NCBI GenBank assembly: GCA_030601885.1
Contig: JAUWAU010000002.1
Span: forward strand, 265,066-329,065
Reading direction: 5' to 3'
DNA from: Armatimonadota bacterium
Lineage (GTDB): Bacteria > Armatimonadota > Zipacnadia > JAUWAU01
Length of the DNA stretch: 64,000 nt
The position numbers and the translations under genes were made by a program. The notes beneath the pieces were generated by a model. That model had not been told where the DNA came from, searched no databases, and saw only the letters and a list, made by a program, of their open reading frames with translations. Shown here one piece after another: positions 62,019-64,000 of this stretch (positions are counted from its first letter, which is position 1; every line of letters starts with the position of its first letter).

Positions 62019-62340
62019 AGTGGTCAGTGGTCGGTGGCCAGCGGTTAGAGGCTACATCCACTGCCACCGCCCGCTTAACACTGATTCTCGGCTGCGCCCG
62101 CTGCCGGCACCGTCGGAAACACGGCGCCATTGCGGCTGAAAGACTAGCATTATTGACCAACGCTGTCAATGGTTCCGCCGGTTCCCGTGGCGGCGGACAC
62201 AGTACCGTTCTCGACGCTCACCGGCGAGTGCCGGGTGGTTCAGATGCAGCCCAGGAGGAGATACGGGCCTTCGCGACCAAGTAGGCCCGCAGTGGCAGGG
62301 CCCGCACCGGCCACTGACCACCGACCACTGACAACTGAGG
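62019..62340. repeat. Heptad palindrome, type B with distant arms
   Basis: Left arm AGTGGTC, AGTGGTC, GGTGGCC, AGCGGTT, AGAGGCT (62019-62053); right arm ACTGACC, ACCGACC, ACTGACA, ACTGAGG (62313-62340). GTCAGTGGTCGGTGG in the left arm is complementary to the right arm over 15 bp. The loop is about 260 nt and has no gene. The last heptad carries the GAGG that precedes ATG 62351. Confidence 0.8.
62141..62169 (-). promoter_or_regulatory. Candidate promoter for B12-radical SAM gene (2)
   Basis: On the minus strand a perfect TTGACA (62169-62164), a 17-nt spacer and TAGTCT (62146-62141). It lies inside the loop of the type B palindrome, so the transcript would include the left heptad arm. Confidence 0.4.
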
Positions 62341-62350
62341 TGTTACGCTT

Positions 62351-63403
62351 ATGCCCGACCAACATCGCGTAGGGATCATCGGAACCGGCGGCATCGCGAA
62401 GGCGCACGCCCGTTACTACGCGGCGAACGAGAAGACGCAGATCGTCGCAGGAGCGGACATTCACGAGGGGAGGCTGAACGAGTTCTGTGACGCCTTCCTC
62501 ATCGCGGCGCGCTACAGCGACTATCACGAACTGCTCGCGAAGGAGCGCCCGGACATCGTCAGCATCTGCACCTGGCAGGAGTCGCACCCGGAGATCACCA
62601 TCGCCTGTGCAGAGGCCGGGGTCAAAGGCATCTTCTGCGAGAAGCCCATGGGCGAGGATCTGGCCGGGCCCGAGAAGATGGTCCAGGTATGTGAGGACCG
62701 CGGGGTGAAGCTGGCCATTCACCATCAATCCCGGTATCGCCCCTCGATGGTGGCGGTGCGGGATCTGATCGCGAAGGGCGGTATCGGCGGGCCCGTGTCC
62801 CTGGTGTGGCACACGGGCGACGGACTGCTCAACAGCGCCTCGCACGCCATTGACTGGTATCGCTTTGTCCTGGGCGACCCCATGTGGGAGCTCGTGGTCG
62901 GTCAGGCGGGGCGGCACACGAACCGGTACGAGCGCGGGACGCCCATTGAAGACTTCTGCGCGGCCGTGGTGCACTTCGACGGCGGGCATGAGATGCTGCT
63001 GGAGTGCGACGTGAACGGCGGCAAGGTCCGCGGCGAGCAGTGCATCACGGGGCCCGAGGGGATGATCAAGTTCGTCAAGCGCGACGCGTTCATCCTCTCA
63101 GCGGAGTCCGGAGGCTGGCAGGCCATCGAAACCGAGGAGCAGCCCAACCCGGCGGAGGCCTTCATAGGGTGGATGGAGGGCGGGCCGGAGCACCGCGCCC
63201 GCGGGCGCGTGTGTCTCGACGCGCAAGTCATTATGATGGCCCTGTACGAGTCGGCCAAGACGCGGACGATCGTTCGCAATCCCCTGCTGAACAAGAAATC
63301 GGCGCTCATCGAGCTCATCGACGACGGGACGCTGGCCGTGCCTGATCAGGAGCCGTACGACATTCGGCGGGAGGATGCGCTCAAGCACAGATTGGGGCAA
63401 TGA
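62351..63403 (+). CDS. Gfo/Idh/MocA family oxidoreductase (4)
   Basis: 350 residues. RVGIIGTGGIAKAHARYYAA is a classic Rossmann motif and GIFCEKPMGEDLAGPE contains the EKP Lys. NSASHAIDWYRFVLGDP is the family substrate-side His region. The C-terminal domain is complete. GAGG in the last heptad of the type B palindrome lies 10 nt upstream of ATG 62351. A short hypothetical gene follows after 57 nt. Substrate unknown; the adjacent carbohydrate genes of the window suggest a sugar or polyol. Confidence 0.92.
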   Translation: MPDQHRVGIIGTGGIAKAHARYYAANEKTQIVAGADIHEGRLNEFCDAFLIAARYSDYHELLAKERPDIVSICTWQESHPEITIACAEAGVKGIFCEKPMGEDLAGPEKMVQVCEDRGVKLAIHHQSRYRPSMVAVRDLIAKGGIGGPVSLVWHTGDGLLNSASHAIDWYRFVLGDPMWELVVGQAGRHTNRYERGTPIEDFCAAVVHFDGGHEMLLECDVNGGKVRGEQCITGPEGMIKFVKRDAFILSAESGGWQAIETEEQPNPAEAFIGWMEGGPEHRARGRVCLDAQVIMMALYESAKTRTIVRNPLLNKKSALIELIDDGTLAVPDQEPYDIRREDALKHRLGQ

Positions 63404-63460
63404 GGCGCCGGACCGTGCCGCCAGCGCCTATTCGGACAACCGCCAGGGAGGTGCGGAAGC

Positions 63461-63922
63461 ATGCGGCCAACACGTGGGACCGCGGGCGCGCAAGGCCAAG
63501 GCTCCGAGCAACCGGAGGACTTCCAGGCGTATGTACCGATAGAGAACCTCGTCATCGCCGTTCCGCACCTACAGGTCGGCAGCGCTCAGCTGTATCCGAT
63601 GACCCCAGATAAGCGCGAAGACCTTTTCGGCGCTATTGCCGAGTGCGTCGATGGCACCATCCATTCCCCGGAGGAACGCGCCGAGATGCGCGACTCCGTC
63701 GACAAGATGATCCTTCCCTACTTCGACGATTGCGCTTGTCTGCAGTTCGGACTTAGATGCGGCCCAAGTGCCGTGCGCGCACTGGCCACGGCGCGTGCTG
63801 AGGAGATCCTCAGCCTCATTCGCCTCTACACGGCCGCGTTTTACCCACCCGAAGCCAGGGCTAGGGTCAATACTGTTCATTTAAGTATCGAAGTATGTTA
63901 TACTCCTCTCTGGCGGGGGTGA
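63461..63922 (+). pseudogene. Hypothetical protein truncated by an insertion sequence
   Basis: 153 residues as read. The first about 133 residues look like real protein (DFQAYVPIENLVIAVPHLQ, DKREDLFGAIAECVDGTIHSP, CGPSAVRALATARAEEILSLIRLYTAAFYPPEARA). I do not recognise the family. The last about 20 residues (NTVHLSIEVCYTPLWRG) are encoded by DNA that belongs to the IS left end and promoter (from about 63866). GGGAGG precedes ATG 63461. The original C-terminus should lie beyond the IS, outside the window. Confidence 0.55.
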
Positions 63923-63938
63923 GTCCAGGAGAGAGGAG
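63899..63938 (+). promoter_or_regulatory. IS promoter -10 with overlapping RBS-sequestering hairpin
   Basis: An extended -10, TGTTATACT, has its TATACT at 63899-63904. CTCCTCTCT (63903-63911) pairs perfectly with AGAGAGGAG (63930-63938), which contains the ribosome binding site of the transposase. A transcript from this promoter would start near 63911 and lack the 5' arm. Only read-through transcripts from outside would form the hairpin. Confidence 0.6.
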
Positions 63939-63946
63939 ATGCAACC

Positions 63947-64000
63947 ATGGCTCGCACAACTGCGACGTTGCCGGCCGGGCCGCGGATCACAGATTACATC
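63947..64000 (+). CDS. IS4-family transposase, N-terminal 18 residues (3' end outside window)
   Basis: The 18 visible residues, MARTTATLPAGPRITDYI, match the start of a well-known IS4-family transposase group (MARTxxxLPAGxRxTDYI-like). GGAG at 63935-63938 is spaced 8 nt from ATG 63947. The catalytic DDE domain lies beyond the right edge. Confidence 0.7.
   Translation, partial: MARTTATLPAGPRITDYI

Larger units (their letters stand above)
63866..64000 (+). mobile_element. Left end of an IS4-type insertion sequence (runs off the window)
   Basis: The sequence changes character at about 63863-63870 (GGGTCAATACTGTTCATTTA), becoming AT-rich, and is followed by a promoter, a hairpin and a transposase start. 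The exact terminal inverted repeat and target duplication cannot be fixed because the right end is outside the window. The element interrupts the gene at 63461. Confidence 0.65.

Overview
This is a GC-rich window from a bacterium whose gene content fits an uncultured, polysaccharide-degrading lineage of the Armatimonadota / Planctomycetota / Hydrogenedentota type. It carries many secreted glycoside-hydrolase-like proteins, sulfatase-like and alkaline-phosphatase-superfamily hydrolases, four Gfo/Idh/MocA oxidoreductases, a DUF4432 sugar-epimerase-like protein and a DUF4091/LamG protein. No rRNA or tRNA was seen. The only housekeeping genes are smpB and a heptose-phosphate adenylyltransferase (rfaE2/hldE-like), so the phylum call is an inference from gene families.

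Layout. 1-10 kb: end of an asparagine-synthetase-B-like protein, a sulfatase-like hydrolase interrupted by an amber codon, a three-subunit xanthine-dehydrogenase-type molybdenum hydroxylase (FAD, 2Fe-2S, Mo subunits), a neutral-ceramidase-like hydrolase, a nucleoside/H+ symporter-like MFS protein and a Gfo/Idh/MocA oxidoreductase. 10-18.5 kb: a secreted Tyr-rich protein, a PHP phosphoesterase, a GAF histidine kinase, a second oxidoreductase, a membrane protein, a large phosphodiesterase-like enzyme, a GNAT acetyltransferase and a LOG-like nucleotide-binding protein. 18.5-39.2 kb: the carbohydrate block (DUF4432, GH43-like propeller, a 1383-aa GH2 with two C-terminal carbohydrate-binding modules, Fe-alcohol dehydrogenase, GHL-like hydrolase, LamG-NPCBM-DUF4091 protein, GNAT, oxidoreductase, rfaE2, DUF5060/GH5-like enzyme, smpB, a large secreted unknown). 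39.3-42.9 kb: a hicBA toxin-antitoxin remnant, REP-like repeats and two paralogous membrane-anchored propellers. 42.9-53.3 kb: an envelope-glycosylation cluster (GT2 polyprenyl-phosphate mannose synthase type, GT9, two GT39, B12-radical SAM, DUF362 ferredoxin, SPASM-like radical SAM, UPF0104 flippase-like protein). 53.3-60.1 kb: an accessory island bounded by two near-identical long palindromic REPs. It holds a partial gene duplication, a secreted propeller, a truncated Tat-sulfatase and a 1267-aa HD-domain protein that is a candidate novel conflict/defence gene. 60.1-64 kb: another B12-radical SAM protein, another oxidoreductase, and a hypothetical gene cut off by an IS4-type insertion sequence that runs off the window.

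The least expected signal is between the genes. A recurrent intergenic element is built from degenerate 7-bp units. In one form the arms read roughly AACGGCA-(AGGGNAA)n and (TTNCCCT)n-TGCCGTT. In the other they read (AGTGGTC)n and (ACTGACC)n-ACTGCGG. The arms are complementary and the right arm usually ends directly at, or 10-26 nt before, the Shine-Dalgarno/start of the next gene. At 60.34-60.41 kb one form runs into the other in the same 7-bp register, which suggests one evolving family, similar in form to cyanobacterial heptameric STRRs.

Co-directional genes often overlap by 4-11 nt (43646-43649, 46539-46548, 49830-49833, 39697-39707), so much expression is probably operonic. Good sigma70-like promoters are visible at 39296-39324, 44940-44968 and, on the minus strand, 17193-17221.
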